NCBI GenBank assembly: GCA_963580455.1
Contig: OY756967.1
Coordinates: forward strand, 12,670,501-12,734,500
DNA from: Euonymus europaeus
Lineage: Eukaryota > Streptophyta > Magnoliopsida > Celastrales > Celastraceae
Reading direction: 5' to 3'
DNA: 64,000 nt
The notes under the pieces were generated by a model, which was not told the origin of the DNA, ran no database searches, and saw only the letters and a list, made by a program, of their open reading frames with translations. The position numbers were made by a program, and so were the translations under genes. This document shows, piece after piece, positions 10,363-24,107 of the stretch (position 1 is the first letter of the stretch; each line of letters opens with the position of its first letter).

Positions 10363-13224
10363 TTAAATTTTACGAAAATGAGCTTCCAGGATTATTTCGA
10401 TGCCAAAACACCAACTTTCTATGACAAATGGACAAAACCGTTAAAAGCTCCTCCATAGAGAGAGTAGAGCAACTTCGGACAATCAAAGTTGCTCGGTGTA
10501 CACTTTTTATTGTTCTTCTATGTTAAATTTTACGAAAATGAGCTTCCATGATTATTTCGATGCCAAAACACCAACTTTCTATGACAAATAGACGAAACCG
10601 TTAAAAGCTTCTTCATAGAGAGAGTTGAGCAACTTCGGACAATCAAAGTTGCTCGTTGTACACTTTTTATTGTTCTTCTTTGTCAAATTATACGACTATA
10701 AGCTTCCAGGATTATTTCGATGCCAAAACAGCAACTTTCTATGACAAATGAACAAAACCGTTAAAAGCTCCTCCATAGAGAAAGTTGAGCAACTTCGGAC
10801 TATAAAAGTTGCTCGGTGTAGACTTTTTATTGTTCTTCTATGTTAAATTTAACAAAAATGAGCTTCCAGGATTATTTCGATGCCAAAACACCAACTTTCT
10901 ATGACAAATGGACAAAACCGTTAAAAGTTCCTCCATAAAGAGAGTTGAGCAACTTCGGAAAATCAAAGTTGCTCGGTGTACACTTTTTATTATTCTTCCA
11001 TGTTAAATTTTACGAAAATGAGCTTCCAGGATTATTTCGATGCCAAAACTCCAACTTTCTATGACAAATGGACAAAACCGTTGTAAGATCCCTCATAGAG
11101 AGAGTTGAGCAACTTCGGAAAATCAAAGTTGCTCAGTGTACACTTTTTATTGTTCTTCTATGTTAAATTTTACGAAAATGAGCTTTTAGGATTATTTCGA
11201 TGCTAAAACACCAACTTTCTATGACAAATGGACAAAACCGTTAAAAGCCCCTCCATAGAGAAAGTAGATCAACTTCGGACAATCAAAGTTGCTCGGCGTA
11301 CACTTTTTATTGTTCTTCTATGTTAAATTTTTCGAAAATGAGCTTACATGATAATTTCGATGCCAAAACACCAACTTTCTATGACAAATAGACAAAACCG
11401 TTAAAAGCTCCTCCATAGAGAGAGTTGAGCAACTTCTGACAATCAAAGTTGCTCGTTGTACACTTTTTATTGTTCTTCTTTGTCAAATTTTACGAGTTTA
11501 AGCTTCCATGATTATTTCTATGCCAAAACAACAACTTTCTATGACAAATGGACAAAACCGTTAAAAGCTCTCCCATAGAGAGAGTTGAGCAACTTCGGAC
11601 AATCAAAGTTGCTCAGTGTACACTTTTTATTGTTCTTCTATGTTAAATTTTACGAAAATGAGCTTCTAGGATTATTTCGATGCAAAAACACCAACTTTCT
11701 ATGACAAATGGACAAAACCGTTGAAAGCTCCCTCATAGAGAGAGTTGAGCAACTTCGGACAATCAAAGTTGCTCGGTGTACACTTTTTATTGTTCTTCCA
11801 TGTTAAATTTTATGAAAATGAGATTCCAGAATTATTTCGATGCGAAAACACCAACTTTCTATGACAAATGGAAAAAATCGTTAAAAGCTCCTCCATAGAG
11901 AGAGTAGAGCAACTTCGGACAATCAAAGTTGCCCGGTGTACACTTTTTATTGTTCTTCTATGTTAAATTTTACGAAAATGAGCTTCCATAATTATTTCGA
12001 TGCCAAAACACTAACTTTCTGTGACAAATGGACAAAACCGTTAAAAGACCCTCCATAGAGAGAGTAGAGCAACTTCGGAAAATCAAAGTTGCTCGGTGTA
12101 CACTTTTTATTGTTCTTCTATGTTAAATTTTACGAAAATGAGCTTCCATGATTATTTCGATGCCAAAACACAAACTTTCTATGATAAATGGACAAAACCG
12201 TTAAAAGCTCCTCCATAGAGAGAGTTGAGCAACTTCGCACAATCAAACTTGCTCGGTGTACACTTTTTATTGTTCTTCTTTGTCAAATTTTACGAGTATA
12301 AGCTTCCAGGATTATTATGATGCCAAAAAAGCAACTTTCTTTAACAAATGGACAAAACCGTTAAAAGCTCCTCCATAGAGAGAGTTGAGCAACTTTGGAC
12401 TGTCAAAGTTGCTCGGTGTACACTTTTTATTGTTCTTCTATGTTAAATTTTACGAAAATGAGCTTCCAGGATTATTTCGATGTCAAAACAGCAACTTTCT
12501 ATGATAAATTGACAAAACCGTTAAAAGCTCCTCCATAGAGAGAGTTGAGCAACTTCGGATTATCAAAGTTGCTCGGTGTGCACTTTTGATTGTTCTTCTA
12601 TGTTAAAATTTAAGAAAATGAGCTTCCAGAATTATTTCGATGCCAAAACACCAAATTTAAATGACAAATGGAGAAAACCGTTAAAAGCTCCTCCAGAGAG
12701 AGAGTTGAGCAACTTCGGACTATCAAAGTTGCTCGGTGTACACTTTTTATTGTTCTTCTATGTTAAATTTTACGGAAATGAGCTTCCAGGATTATTTCGA
12801 TGCCAAAATACCAACTTTCTATGAGAAATAGACAAAACTGTAAAAAACTCCTTCATAAAGAGAGTTGAGCAACTTCGGACTATCAAAGTTGCTCGGTGTA
12901 AACTTTTTAATTTTCTTCTATGTCAAATATTATGAGTATAAGCTTCCAAGATTATTTCGATGCCAAAACAACAACTTTCTATGAAAAATGGACAAAACCG
13001 TTAAAAGCTCCTCCGTAGAGAAAGTTGAGCAATTTCGGACAATCAAAGTTGCTCGGTGTACACTTTTTATTGTTCTTCTTTGTCAAATTTTACGAGTATA
13101 AGCTTCCAGCATTATTTCGATGGCAAAACAACAACTTTCTATTTAAAAGCTCCTCCATAGAGAGAGTTGAGCAAGTTCGGACTATCAAAGTTTCTCGGTG
13201 TACACTTTTGATTGTTTTTCTATG
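10363..13224 (+). repeat. Diverged satellite between two HOR blocks
   Basis: The first 231 bases are the end of the identity with 5,582-5,812. The rest is the same 160-bp monomer with many private changes: gttgtaagatcc near 11,080, ttgctcagtg at about 11,130 and 11,610, gatgaaaatgagattcc near 11,811, ttgcccggtg near 11,930, and gttaaaatttaag near 12,601. The monomer order resembles the 15-mer HOR (gactataag, then aacaaaaatgag, then cttttagg, then ttacatg monomers) but no long stretch is repeated exactly elsewhere in the window. It ends with the 142-bp monomer at 13,083. It is probably an older, less homogenised part of the array. Confidence 0.75.
13083..13224 (+). repeat. 142-bp monomer, ctttctattt form
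   Basis: Same 18-base deletion, with private changes gatggcaaaac and gagcaagttcgg. The last monomer of the diverged block. Confidence 0.9.
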
Positions 13225-15285
13225 TTAAATTTTACGAAAATGAGCTTCCAGGATTATTTCGATGCCAAAACACCAACTTTAAATGACAAATGGACAAAAC
13301 CGTTAAAAGCACCTTCAGAGAGAGAGTTGAGCAACTTCGGACAATCAAACTTGCTCGGTGTACACTTTTTATTGTTCTTCTATGTTAAATTTTACGAAAA
13401 TGAGCTTCCAGGAGTATTTCGATTCCAAAACTCCAACTTTCTATGACAAATGGACAAAACCGTTGAAAGCTCCCTCATAGAGAGAGTTGAGCAACTTCGG
13501 ACAATCAAAGTTACTCGGTGTACACTTTTTATTGTTCTTCTATGGTAAATTTTACGAAAATGAGCTTTTAAGATTATTTCGATGTTAAACACCAACTTTC
13601 TATGACAAATGGACAAAACTGTTAAAAGCCCCTCCATAGAGAGAGTAGAGCAACTTCGGACAATCAAAGTTGCTCGGTGTACACTTTTTATTGTTATTCT
13701 ATGTTAAATTTTTCGAAAATGAGCTTACATGATTATTTCGATGCCAAAACACCAACTTTCTATGACAAATAGACAAAACCGTTAAAAGCTCCTCCATAGA
13801 GAGAGTTGAGCAACTTCGGACAATCAAAGTTGCTCGTTGTACACTTTTTATTATTCTTCTTTGTCAAATTTTACGAGTTTAAGCTTCCATGATTATTTCT
13901 ATGCCAAAAAAGCAACTTTCTTTGACAAATGGACAAAACCGTTAAAAGACCCTCCATAGAGAGAGTAGAGCAACTTCGGAAAATCAAAGTTGCTCGGTGT
14001 ACACTTTTTATTTTTCTTCTATGTCAAATTTTACGAGTATAAGTTTCCAGGATTATTTCGATGCCAAAAAAGCAACTTTCTTTGACAAATGGACAAAACC
14101 GTTAAAAGCTCCTCCATAGAGAGAGTTGAGCAACTTCGCACAATCAAAGTTGCTCGGTGTACACTTTTTATTGTTCTTCTTTGTCAAATTTTACGAGTAT
14201 AAGTTTCCAGGATTATTTCGATGCCAAAAAAGCAACTTTCTTTGACAAATGGACAAAACCGTTAAAAGCTCCTCCATACAGAGAGTTGAGCAACTTCGGA
14301 CTATCAAAGTTGCTCGGTGTACACTTTTTATTGTTCTTCTATGTTAAATTTTACTAAAATGAGCTTCCACGATTATTTCGATGTCAAAACAGCAACTTTC
14401 TATGACAAATTGACAAAACCGTTAAAAGCTCCTCCGGAGAGAGAGTTGAGCAACTTCGGACTATCAAAGTTGCTCGGTGTACACTTTTTATTGTTCTTCT
14501 ATGTTAAATTTTACGAAAATGAGCTTCCAGGATTATTTCGATGCCAAAACACCAACTTTCTATGAGAAATAGACAAAACTGTTAAAAGCTCCTTCATAAA
14601 GAGAGTTGAGCAACTTCGGACTATCAAAGTTGCTCGGTGTACACTTTTTAATTTTCTTCTATGTCAAATATTATGAGTATAAGTTTCCAGGATTATTTCG
14701 ATTCCAAAAAAACAACTTTCTTTGACAAATGGACAAAACCGTTTAAAGCTTCTCCATAGAGAGAGTTGAGCAACTTCGGACTATCAAAGTTGCTCGGTGT
14801 ACACTTTTTATTGTTCTTCTATGTTAAATTTTACTAAAATGAGCTTCCACGATTATTTCGATGTCAAAACAGCAACTTTCTATGACAAATTGACAAAACC
14901 GTTAAAAGCTCCTCCAGAGAGAGAGTTGAGCAACTTCGGACTATCAAAGTTGCTCGGTGTACACTTTTTATTGTTCTTCTATGTCAAATTTTACGAAAAT
15001 GAGCTTCCAGGATTATTTCGATGCCAAAACACCAACTTTCTATGAGAAATAGACAAAACTGTTAAAAGCTCCTCTGTAGAGAAAGTTGAGCAATTCCGGA
15101 CAATCAAAGTTGCTCGGTGTACACTTTTTATTGTTCTTCTTTGTCAAATTTTACGAGTATAAGCTTCCAGCATTATTTCGATGCCAAAACAACAACTTTC
15201 TTTTTAAAAGCTCCTCCATAGAGAGAGTTGAGCAACTTCGGACTATCAAAGTTTCTCGTTGTACACTTTTGATTGTTCTTCTATG
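13225..15285 (+). repeat. Shortened HOR unit of 2,061 bp with an inserted type-A module
   Basis: This is the interval between the ends of two 142-bp monomers. It holds 13 monomers, two fewer than the 2,381- and 2,382-bp units that follow, plus a one-base loss near 13,585 (gatgttaaacacc). Bases 14,344 to about 15,127 match the first five monomers of the type-A HOR (as at 2,400-3,180), including caaatattatgagtataag and caattccgg. Two differences are gtttaaagct at 14,741 and ggactatcaaag where A has ggactataaaag. The unit is therefore a hybrid of two HOR types. Confidence 0.75.
15144..15285 (+). repeat. 142-bp monomer, ctttcttttt form
   Basis: Follows directly on the inserted type-A module. The end reads tctcgttgtac where the others have tctcggtgtac. 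Confidence 0.9.
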
Positions 15286-17666
15286 TTAAATTTTACGAAA
15301 ATGAGCTTCCAGGATTATTTCGATGCCAAAACACCAACTTTAAATGACAAATGGACAAATTTGTTAAAACCTCCTCCAGAGAGAGAGTTGAGCAACGTCG
15401 GAAAATTAAAGTTGCTCGGTGTACACTTTTTATTGTTCTTCTATGTTAAATTTTACGAAAATGAGCTTCAAGGAGTATTTCGATGCCAAAACTCCAACTT
15501 TCTATGACAAATGAACAGAACCGTTGAAAGCTCGCTCATAGAGAGAGTTGAGCAACTTCGGACAATCAAAGTTGCTCGGTGTACACTTTTTATTGTTCTT
15601 CTATGTTAAATTTTACGAAAATGAGCTTTTAGGATTATTTCGATGCTAAAACACCAACTTTCTATGATAAATGGACAAAACCGTTAAAAGCCCCTCCATA
15701 GAGAGAGTAGAGCAACTTCGGACAATCAAAGTTGCTCGGTGTACACTTTTTATTGTTCTTCTAAGTTAAATTTTTCGAAAATGAGCTTACATGATTATTT
15801 CGATGCCAAAACACGAACTTTTTATAACAAATAGACAAAACCGTTAAAAGCTCCTCCATAGAGAGAGTTGAGCAACTTCGGACAATCAAAGTTGCTCGTT
15901 GTACACTTTTTATTGTTCTTCTTTGTCAAATTTTACGAGTTTAAGCTTCCAGGATTATTTCTATGCCAAAACAACAACTTTCTATGACAAATGGACAAAA
16001 CCGTTAAAAGCTCTCTCATAGAGAGAGTTGAGCAACTTCGGACAATCAAAGTTGCTCGGTGTACTCTTTTTATTGTTCTTCTATGTTAAATTTTATGAAA
16101 ATGGGCTTGCAGGATTATTTCGATGCCAAAACACCAACTTTCTATGACAAATGGACAAAACCGCTGAAAGCTCCCTCATAGAGAGAGTTGAGCAACTTTG
16201 GATAATCAAAGTTGCTCGGTGTACACTTTTTATTGCTCTTCCAGATTAAATTTTACGAAAATGAGCTTCCAGGATTATTTCGATGCCAAAACACCAACTT
16301 TCTATGACAAATGGACAAAACCGTTAAAAGCTCCTCCATAGAGAGAGTAGAGCAACTTCGGACAATCAAAGTTGCTCGGTGTACACTTTTTATTGTTCTT
16401 CCATGTTAAATTTTACGAAAATGAGCTTCCATGATTATTTCGATGCCAAAACACCAACTTTCTATGACAAATAGACAAAACCGTTAAAAGCTTCTTCATA
16501 GAGAGAGTTGAGCAACTTCGGACAATCAAAGTTGCTCGTTGTACACTTTTTATTGTTCTTCTTTGTCAAATTATACGACAATAAGCTTCCAGGATTATTT
16601 CGATGCCAAAACAGCAACTTTCTATGACAAATGAACAAAACCGTTAAAAGCTCCTCCATAGAGAGAGTTGAGCAACTTCGGACTATCAAAGTTGCTCGGT
16701 ATAGACTTTTTATTGTTCTTCTATGTTAAATTTAACAAAAATGAGCTTCCAGGATTATTTCGATGCCAAAACACCAACTTTCTATGACAAATGGACAAGA
16801 CCGTTAAAAGTTCCTCCATAAAGAGAGTTGAGCAACTTCGGAAAATCAAAGTTGCTCGGTGTACACTTTTTATTATTCTTCCATGTTAAATTTTACGAAA
16901 ATGAGCTTCCAGGATTATTTCGATGCCAAAACACCAACTTTCTATGACAAATGGACAAAACCGTTGAAAGTTCCATCATAAAGAGAGTTGAGCAACTTCG
17001 GACAATAAAAGTTGCTCGGTGTACACTTTTCATTGTTCTTCTATGTTAAATTTTACGAAAATGAGCTTTTAGGATTATTTCGATGCCAAAACACCAACTT
17101 TCTGTGATAAATGGACAAAATCGTTCAAAGCCACTCAATAGAGAGAGTAGAGCAACTTCGGAAAATCAAAGTTGCTCGGTGTACACTTTTTATTGTTCTT
17201 CTATGTTAAATTTTACGAAAATGAGCTTCCAGGATTATTTCGATGCCAAAACACTAACTTTCTATGAGAAATAGACAAAACTGTTAAAAGCTCCTTCATA
17301 AAGAGAGTTGAGCAACTTCGGACTATCAAAGTTGCTCGGTGTACACTTTTTAATTTTCTTCTATGTCAAATATTATGAGTATAAGCTTCCAAGATTATTT
17401 CGATGCCAAAACAGCAACTTTCTTTGACAAATGGACAAAACCGTTAAAAGCTCCTCCGTAGAGAAAGTTGAGCAATTTCGGACAATCAAAGTTGCTCGGT
17501 TTCACTTTTTATTGTTCTTCTTTGTCAAATTTTACGAGTATAAGCTTCCAGCATTATTTCGATGCCAAAACAACAACTTTCTTTTTAAAAGCTCCTCCAT
17601 AGAGAGAGTTGAGCAACTTCGGACTATCAAAGTTTCTCGGTGTACACTTTTGGTTGTTCTTCTATG
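15286..17666 (+). repeat. 15-monomer HOR of 2,381 bp (type B), copy 1
   Basis: Fourteen 160-bp-class monomers and one 142-bp monomer at the end (17,525-17,666), with a one-base loss at about 17,500 (ctcggtttcac instead of ctcggtgtacac). The order matches the second half of the 4,781-bp units: aaggagtatttc, cttttagg, ttacatg, gagtttaagctt, cttgcagg, ttccaga, ccatg, gacaataag, aacaaaaatgag, and so on. The first monomer has a normal start (gaaaatgagcttccagg), whereas later copies have taatacaacaatgatctgcc. Confidence 0.82.
17525..17666 (+). repeat. 142-bp monomer, ctttcttttt form
   Basis: End of type-B copy 1; the monomer before it carries the one-base loss ctcggtttcac. Confidence 0.9.
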
Positions 17667-20048
17667 TTAAATAATACAACAATGATCTGCCAGGATTATT
17701 TCGATGCCAAAACACCAACTTTAAATGACAAATGGACAAAATCGTTAAAAGCTCCTCCAGAGAGAGAGTTGAGCAACGTCGGAAAATTAAAGTTGCTCGG
17801 TGTACACTTTTTATTGTTCTTCTATGTTAAATTTTACGAAAATGAGCTTCAAGGAGTATTTCGATGCCAAAACACCAACTTTCTATGACAAATGGACAGA
17901 ACCGTTGAAAGCTCCCTCATAGAGAGAGTTGAGCAACTTCGGACAATCAAAGTTGCTCGGTGTACACTATTTATTGTTCTTCTATGTTAAATTTTACGAA
18001 AATGAGCTTTTAGGATTATTTCGATGCTAAAACACCAACTTTCTATGATAAATGGACAAAACCGTTAAAAGCCCCTCCATAGAGAGAGTAGAGCAACTTC
18101 GGACAATCAAAGTTGCTCGGTGTACACTTTTTATTGTTCTTCTAAGTTAAATTTTTCGAAAATGAGCTTACATGATTATTTCGATGCCAAAACACAAACT
18201 TTTTATAACAAATAGACAAAACCGTTAAAAGCTCCTCCATAGAGAGAGTTGAGCAACTTCGGACAATCAAAGTTGCTCGTTGTACACTTTTTATTGTTCT
18301 TCTTTATCAAATTTTACGAGTTTAAGCTTCCAGGATTATTTCTATGCCAAAACAACAACTTTCTATGACAAATGGACAAAACCGTTAAAAGCTCTCCCAT
18401 AGAGAGAGTTGAGCAACTTCGGACAATCAAAGTTGCTCGGTGTACACTTTTTATTGTTCTTCTATGTTAAATTTTATGAAAATGAGCTTGCAGGATTATT
18501 TCGATGCCAAAACACCAACTTTCTATGACAAATGGACAAAACCGCTGAAAGCTCCCTCATAGAGAGAGTTGAGCAACTTTGGATAATCAAAGTTGCTCGG
18601 TGTACACTTTTTATTGTTCTTCCAGATTAAATTTTACGAAAATGAGCTTCCAGGATTATTTCGATGCCAAAACACCAACTTTCTATGACAAATGGACAAA
18701 ACCGTTAAAAGCTCGTCCATAGAGAGAGTAGAGCAACTTCGGACAATCAAAGTTGCTCGGTGTACACTTTTTATTGTTCTTCTATGTTAAATTTTACGAA
18801 AATGAGCTTCCATGATTATTTCGATGCCAAAACACCAACTTTCTATGACAAATAGACAAAACCGTTAAAAGCTTCTTCATAGAGAGAGTTGAGCAACTTC
18901 AGACAATCAAAGTTGCTCGTTGTACACTTTTTATTGTTCTTCTTTGTCAAATTATACGACTATAAGCTTCCAGGATTATTTCGATGCCAAAACAGCAACT
19001 TTCTATGACAAATGAACAAAACCGTTAAAAGCTCCTCCATAGAGAGAGTTGAGCAACTTCGGACTATCAAAGTTGCTCGGTGTAGACTTTTTATTGTTCT
19101 TCTATGTTAAATTTAACAAAAATGAGCTTCCAGGATTATTTCGATGCCAAAACACCAACTTTCTATGACAAATGGACAAAACAGTTAAAAGTTCCTCCAT
19201 AAAAGGAGTTGAGCAACTTCGGAAAATCAAAGTTGCTCGGTGTACACTTTTTATTATTCTTCCATGTTAAATTTTACGAAAATGAGCTTCCAGGATTATT
19301 TCGATGCCAAAACACCAACTTTCTATGACAAATGGACAAAACCGTTGAAAGTTCCATCATAGAGAGAGTTGAGCAACTTCGGACAATAAAAGTTGCTCGG
19401 TGTACACCTTTTATTGTTCTTCTATGTTAAATTTTACGAAAATGAGCTTTTAGGATTATTTCGATGCCAAAACACCAACTTTCTGTGATAAATGGACAAA
19501 ACCGTTCAAAGCCCCTCAATAGAGAGAGTAGAGCAACTTCGGAAAATCAAAGTTGCTCGGTGTACACTTTTTATTGTTCTTCTATGTTAAATTTTACGAA
19601 AATGAGCTTCCAGGATTATTTCGATGCCAAAACACCAACTTTCTATGAGAAATAGACAAAACTGTTAAAAGCTCCTTCATAAAGAGAGTTGAGCAACTTC
19701 GGACTATCAAAGTTGCTCGGTGTACACTTTTTAATTTTCTTCTATGTCAAATATTATGAGTATAAGCTTCCAAGATTATTTCGATGCCAAAACAGCAACT
19801 TTCTTTGACAAATGGACAAAACCATTAAAAGCTCCTCCGTAGAGAAAGTTGAGCAATTTCGGACAATCAAAGTTGCTCGGTGTACACTTTTTATTGTTCT
19901 TCTTTGTCAAATTTTACGAGTATAAGCTTCCAGCATTATTTCGATGCCAAAACAACAACTTTCTTTTTAAAAGCTCCTCCATAGAGAGAGTTGAGCAACT
20001 TCGGACTATCAAAGTTTCTCGGTGTACACTTTTGGTTGTTCTTCTATG
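17667..20048 (+). repeat. 15-monomer HOR of 2,382 bp (type B), copy 2
   Basis: This has the same monomer order as the preceding unit at an offset of 2,381-2,382. It opens with the unusual taatacaacaatgatctgcc monomer, which is also found at 4,625, 9,406, 20,052 and 33,434. Private changes include gctcgtccat near 18,712 and aaaaggagttg near 19,201. It ends with the 142-bp monomer at 19,907-20,048. The last 435 bases lie inside the 13-kb duplication that starts at 19,614. Confidence 0.82.
19907..20048 (+). repeat. 142-bp monomer, ctttcttttt form
   Basis: End of type-B copy 2, and near the left end of the first 13-kb segment. Confidence 0.9.
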
Positions 20049-22400
20049 TTAAATAATACAACAATGATCTGCCAGGATTATTTCGATGCCAAAACACCAA
20101 CTTTAAATGACAAATGGACAAAATCGTTAAAAGCTCCTCCAGAGAGAGAGTTGAGCAACGTCGGAAAATTAAAGTTGCTCGGTGTACACTTTTTATTGTT
20201 CTTCTATGTTAAATTTTACGAAAATGAGCTTCAAGGAGTATTTCGATGCCAAAACTCCAACTTTCTATGACAAATGGACAGAAACGTTGAAAGCTCCCTC
20301 ATAGAGAGAGTTGAGCAACTTCGGACAATCAAAGTTGCTCGGTGTACACTATTTATTGTTCTTCTATGTTAAATTTTACGAAAATGAGCTTTTAGGATTA
20401 TTTCGATGCTAAAACACCAACTTTCTATGATAAATGGACAAAACCGTTAAAAGCCCCTCCATAGAGAGAGTAGAGCAACTTCGGACAATCAAAGTTGCTC
20501 GGTGTACACTTTTTATTATTCTTCCATGTTAAATTTTACGAAAATGAGCTTTTAGGATTATTTCGATGCCAAAGCACCAACTTTCTGTGACAAATGGACA
20601 AAACCGTTAAAAGCTCCTCCATAGAGAGAGTTGAGCAACTTCGTACAATCAAAGTTGCTCGTTGTACACTTTTTATTGTTCTTCTTTGTCAAATTTTACG
20701 AGTTTAAGCTTCCAGGATTATTTCTATGCCAAAACAACAACTTTCTATGACAAATGGACAAAACCGTTAAAAGCTCTCCCATAGAGATAGTTGAGCAACT
20801 TCGGACAATCAAAGTTGCTCGGTGTACACTTTTTATTGTTCTTCTATGTTAAATTTTATGAAAATGAGCTTGCAGGATTATTTCGATGCCAAAACACCAA
20901 CTTTCTATGACAAATGGACAAAACCGCTGAAAGCTCCCTCATAGAGAGAGTTGAGCAACTTCGGACAATCAAAGTTGCTCGGTGTACACTTTTTATTGTT
21001 CTTCCAGGTTAAATTTTACGAAAATGAGCTTCCAGGATTATTTCGATGCCAAAACACCAACTTTCTATGACAAATGGACAAAACCGTTAAAAGCTCCTCC
21101 ATAGAGAGAGTAGAGCAACTTCGGACAATCAAAGTTGCTCGGTGTACACTTTTTATTGTTCTTCTATGTTAAATTTTACGAAAATGAGCTTCCATGATTA
21201 TTTCGATGCCAAAACACCAACTTTCTATGACAAATAGACAAAACCTTGAAAAGCTTCTTCATAGAGAGAGTTGAGCAACTTCGGACAATCAAAGTTGCTC
21301 GTTGTACACTTTTTATTGTTCTTCTTTGTCAAATTTTACGACTATAAGCTTCCAGGATTATTTCGATGCCAAAACAGCAACTTTCTATGACAAATGAACA
21401 AAACCGTTGAAAGCTCCTCCATAGAGAGAGTTGAGCAACTTCGGACTATCAAAGTTGCTCGGTGTAGACTTTTTATTGTTCTTCTATGTTAAATTTAACG
21501 AAAATGAGCTTCCAGGATTATTTCGATGCCAAAACACCAACTTTCTATGACAAATGGACAAAACCGTTAAAAGTTCCTCCATAAAGAGAGTTGAGCAACT
21601 TCGGAAAATCAAAGTTGCTCGGTGTACACTTTTTATTATTCTTCCATGTTAAATTTTACGAAAATGAGCTTCCAGGATTATTTCCATGCCAAAACACCAA
21701 CTTTCTATGAAAAATGGACAAAACCGTTGAAAGTTCCATCATAGAGAGAGTTGAGCAACTTCGGACAATAAAAGTTGCTCGGTGTACACTTTTTATTGTT
21801 CTTCTATGTTAAATTTAACGAAAATGAGCTTTTAGGATTATTTCGATGCCAAAACACCAACTTTCTGTGTTAAATGGACAAAACTGTTCAAAGCCCCTCA
21901 ATAGAGAGAGTAGAGCAACTTCGGAAAATCAAAGTTGCTCGGTGTACACTTTTTATTTTTCTTCTATGTTAAATTTTACGAAAATGAGCTTCCATGATTA
22001 TTTCGATGCCAAAACAACAACTTTCTATGACAAATAGACAAAACCGTTAAAAGCTTCTCCATAAAGAGAGTTGAGCAACTTCGGACAATCAAAGTTTCTC
22101 GTTGTACACTTTTTATTGTTCTTCTTTGTCAAATTTTACGACTATAAGCTTCCTTGATTACTTCGATGCCAAAACAGCAACTTTCTATGACAAATGAACA
22201 AAACCGTTAAAAGCACCTCCATAGAGAGAGTTGAGCAACTTCGGACTATCAAAGTTGCTCGGTGTACACTTTTTATTGTTCTTCTATGTTAAATTTAACG
22301 AAAATGAGCTTCCAGGATTATTTCGATGCCAAAACACCAACTTTCCATGACAAATGGACAAAACCATTAAAAGCGCCTCCATAAAGAGAGTTGAGCAACT
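20049..22400 (+). repeat. Type-B HOR, copy 3, diverging (right limit approximate)
   Basis: Marks of the preceding unit recur at an offset of 2,382: taatacaacaatg, cttgcagg, actataagcttcc, and the gataaat-type cttttagg monomer at about 21,820. Differences accumulate toward the right, and a monomer near 20,520 (ttcttccatg, aaagcacc) replaces the expected ttacatg monomer. There is no 142-bp monomer at the expected end near 22,430, so the unit grades into the next block. Confidence 0.65.
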
Positions 22401-23307
22401 TCGGAAAATCAAATTTACTCGGTGTACACTTTTTATTATTCTTCCATGTTAAATTTTACGAAAATGAGCTTCCAGGATTATTTCGATGCCAAAAGACCAA
22501 ATTTCTATGACAAATGGACGAAACCGTTGAAAGCTCCCTCATAGAGAGAGTTGAGCAACTTCGGACAATCAAAGTTGCTCGGTGTACACTTTTTATTGTT
22601 CTTCTATGTTAAATTTTACGAAAATGAGCTTTTAGGATTATTTCGATGCTAAAACACCAACTTTCTATGATAAGTGGACAAAACCGTTAAAAACCCCTCC
22701 ATAGAGAGAGTAGAGCAACTTCGGACAATCAAAGTTGCTCGGTGTACACTTTTTATTGTTCTTCTATGTTAAATTTTTCGAAAATGAGCTTACATGATTA
22801 TTTTGAAGCCAAAACACGAACTTTTTATGACAAATAGACAAAACCGTTAAAAGCTCCTCCATAGAGAGAGTTGAGCAACTTCGGACAATCAAAGTTGCTC
22901 TTTGTACACTTTTTACTGTTCTTCTTTGTCAAATTTTACGAGTTTAAGCTTCCAGGATTATTTCTATGCCAAAACAACAACTTTCTATGACAAATGGACA
23001 AAACCGTTAAAAGCTCTCCCACAGAGAGAGTTGAGCAACTTCGGAAAGTCAAAGTTGATCGGTGTACACCTTTTATTGTTTTTCTATGTTAAATTTTATG
23101 AAAATGAGCTTCCAGGATTATTTCGATGCCAAAATACCAACTTTCTATGACAAATGGACAAAACCGCTGAAAGCTCCCTCATAGAGAGAGTTGAGCAACT
23201 TCGGACAATCAAAGTTGCTCGGTGTACACTTTTTATTGTTCTTCCAGGTTAAATTTTACGAAAATGAGCTTCCAGGATTATTTCGATGCCAAAACACCAA
23301 CTTTCTA

Positions 23308-24107
23308 TGACAAATGGACAAAACCGTTAAAAGCTCCTTCATAGAGAGAGTAGAGCAACTTCGGACAATCAAAGTTGTTCGGTGTACACTTTTTATTGTT
23401 CTTCTATGTTAAATTTTACGAAAATGAGCTTCCATGATTATTTCGATCCCAAAACACCAACTTTCTCTGACAAATAGACAAAACCGTTAAAAGCTTCTCC
23501 ATAGAGAGAGTTGAGCAACTTCGGACAATCAAAGTTGCTCGTTGTACACTTTTTATTGTTCTTCTTTGTCAAATTTTACGACTATCACCTTCCAGGATTA
23601 TTTCGATGCCAAAACAGCAACTTTCTATGACAAATGGACAAAACCGTTAAAAGCTCCTCCATAGAGAGAGTTGAGCAACTTCGGACTATCAAAGTTGCTC
23701 GGTGTAGACTTTTTATTGTTCTTCTATGTTAAATTTAACTAAAATGAGCTTCCAGGATTATTTCGATGCCAAAACACCAACTTTCTATGACAAATGGACA
23801 AAACCGTTAAAAGTTCCTCCATAAAGAGAGTTGAGCAACTTCGGAAAATCAAAGTTGCTCGGTGTACACTTTTTATTATTCTTCCACGTTAAATTTTACG
23901 AAAATGAGCTTCCAGGATTATTTCGTTGCCAAAACACCAACTTTCTATGACAAATGGACAAAACCGTTGAAAGTTCCATCATAAAGAGAGTTGAGCAACT
24001 TCGGACAATCAAAGTTGCTCGGTGTACACTTTTTATTGTTCTTCTATGTTAAATTTTACGAAAATGAGCTTTTAGGATTATTTCGATGCCAAAACACCAA
24101 CTTTCTG
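23308..24107 (+). repeat. Five-monomer (800-bp) tandem duplication, first unit
   Basis: Five monomers starting with ctccttcatag and containing ttgttcggtg, gatcccaaaac, ctttctctgac, gactatcacctt and ttcgttgcc recur 800 bases later. The two units differ at least at the base in ataaagag (first) versus atagagag (second, near 24,783). Both units reappear in the second 13-kb copy at 37,010-38,609, so this event is older than the 13-kb duplication. Confidence 0.85.

Noticed and set aside
13392..13667. 91-codon minus-strand reading frame and its shorter relatives
   Set aside because: Same explanation on the opposite strand: stop-free only by chance in particular monomers, and no independent sign of coding.
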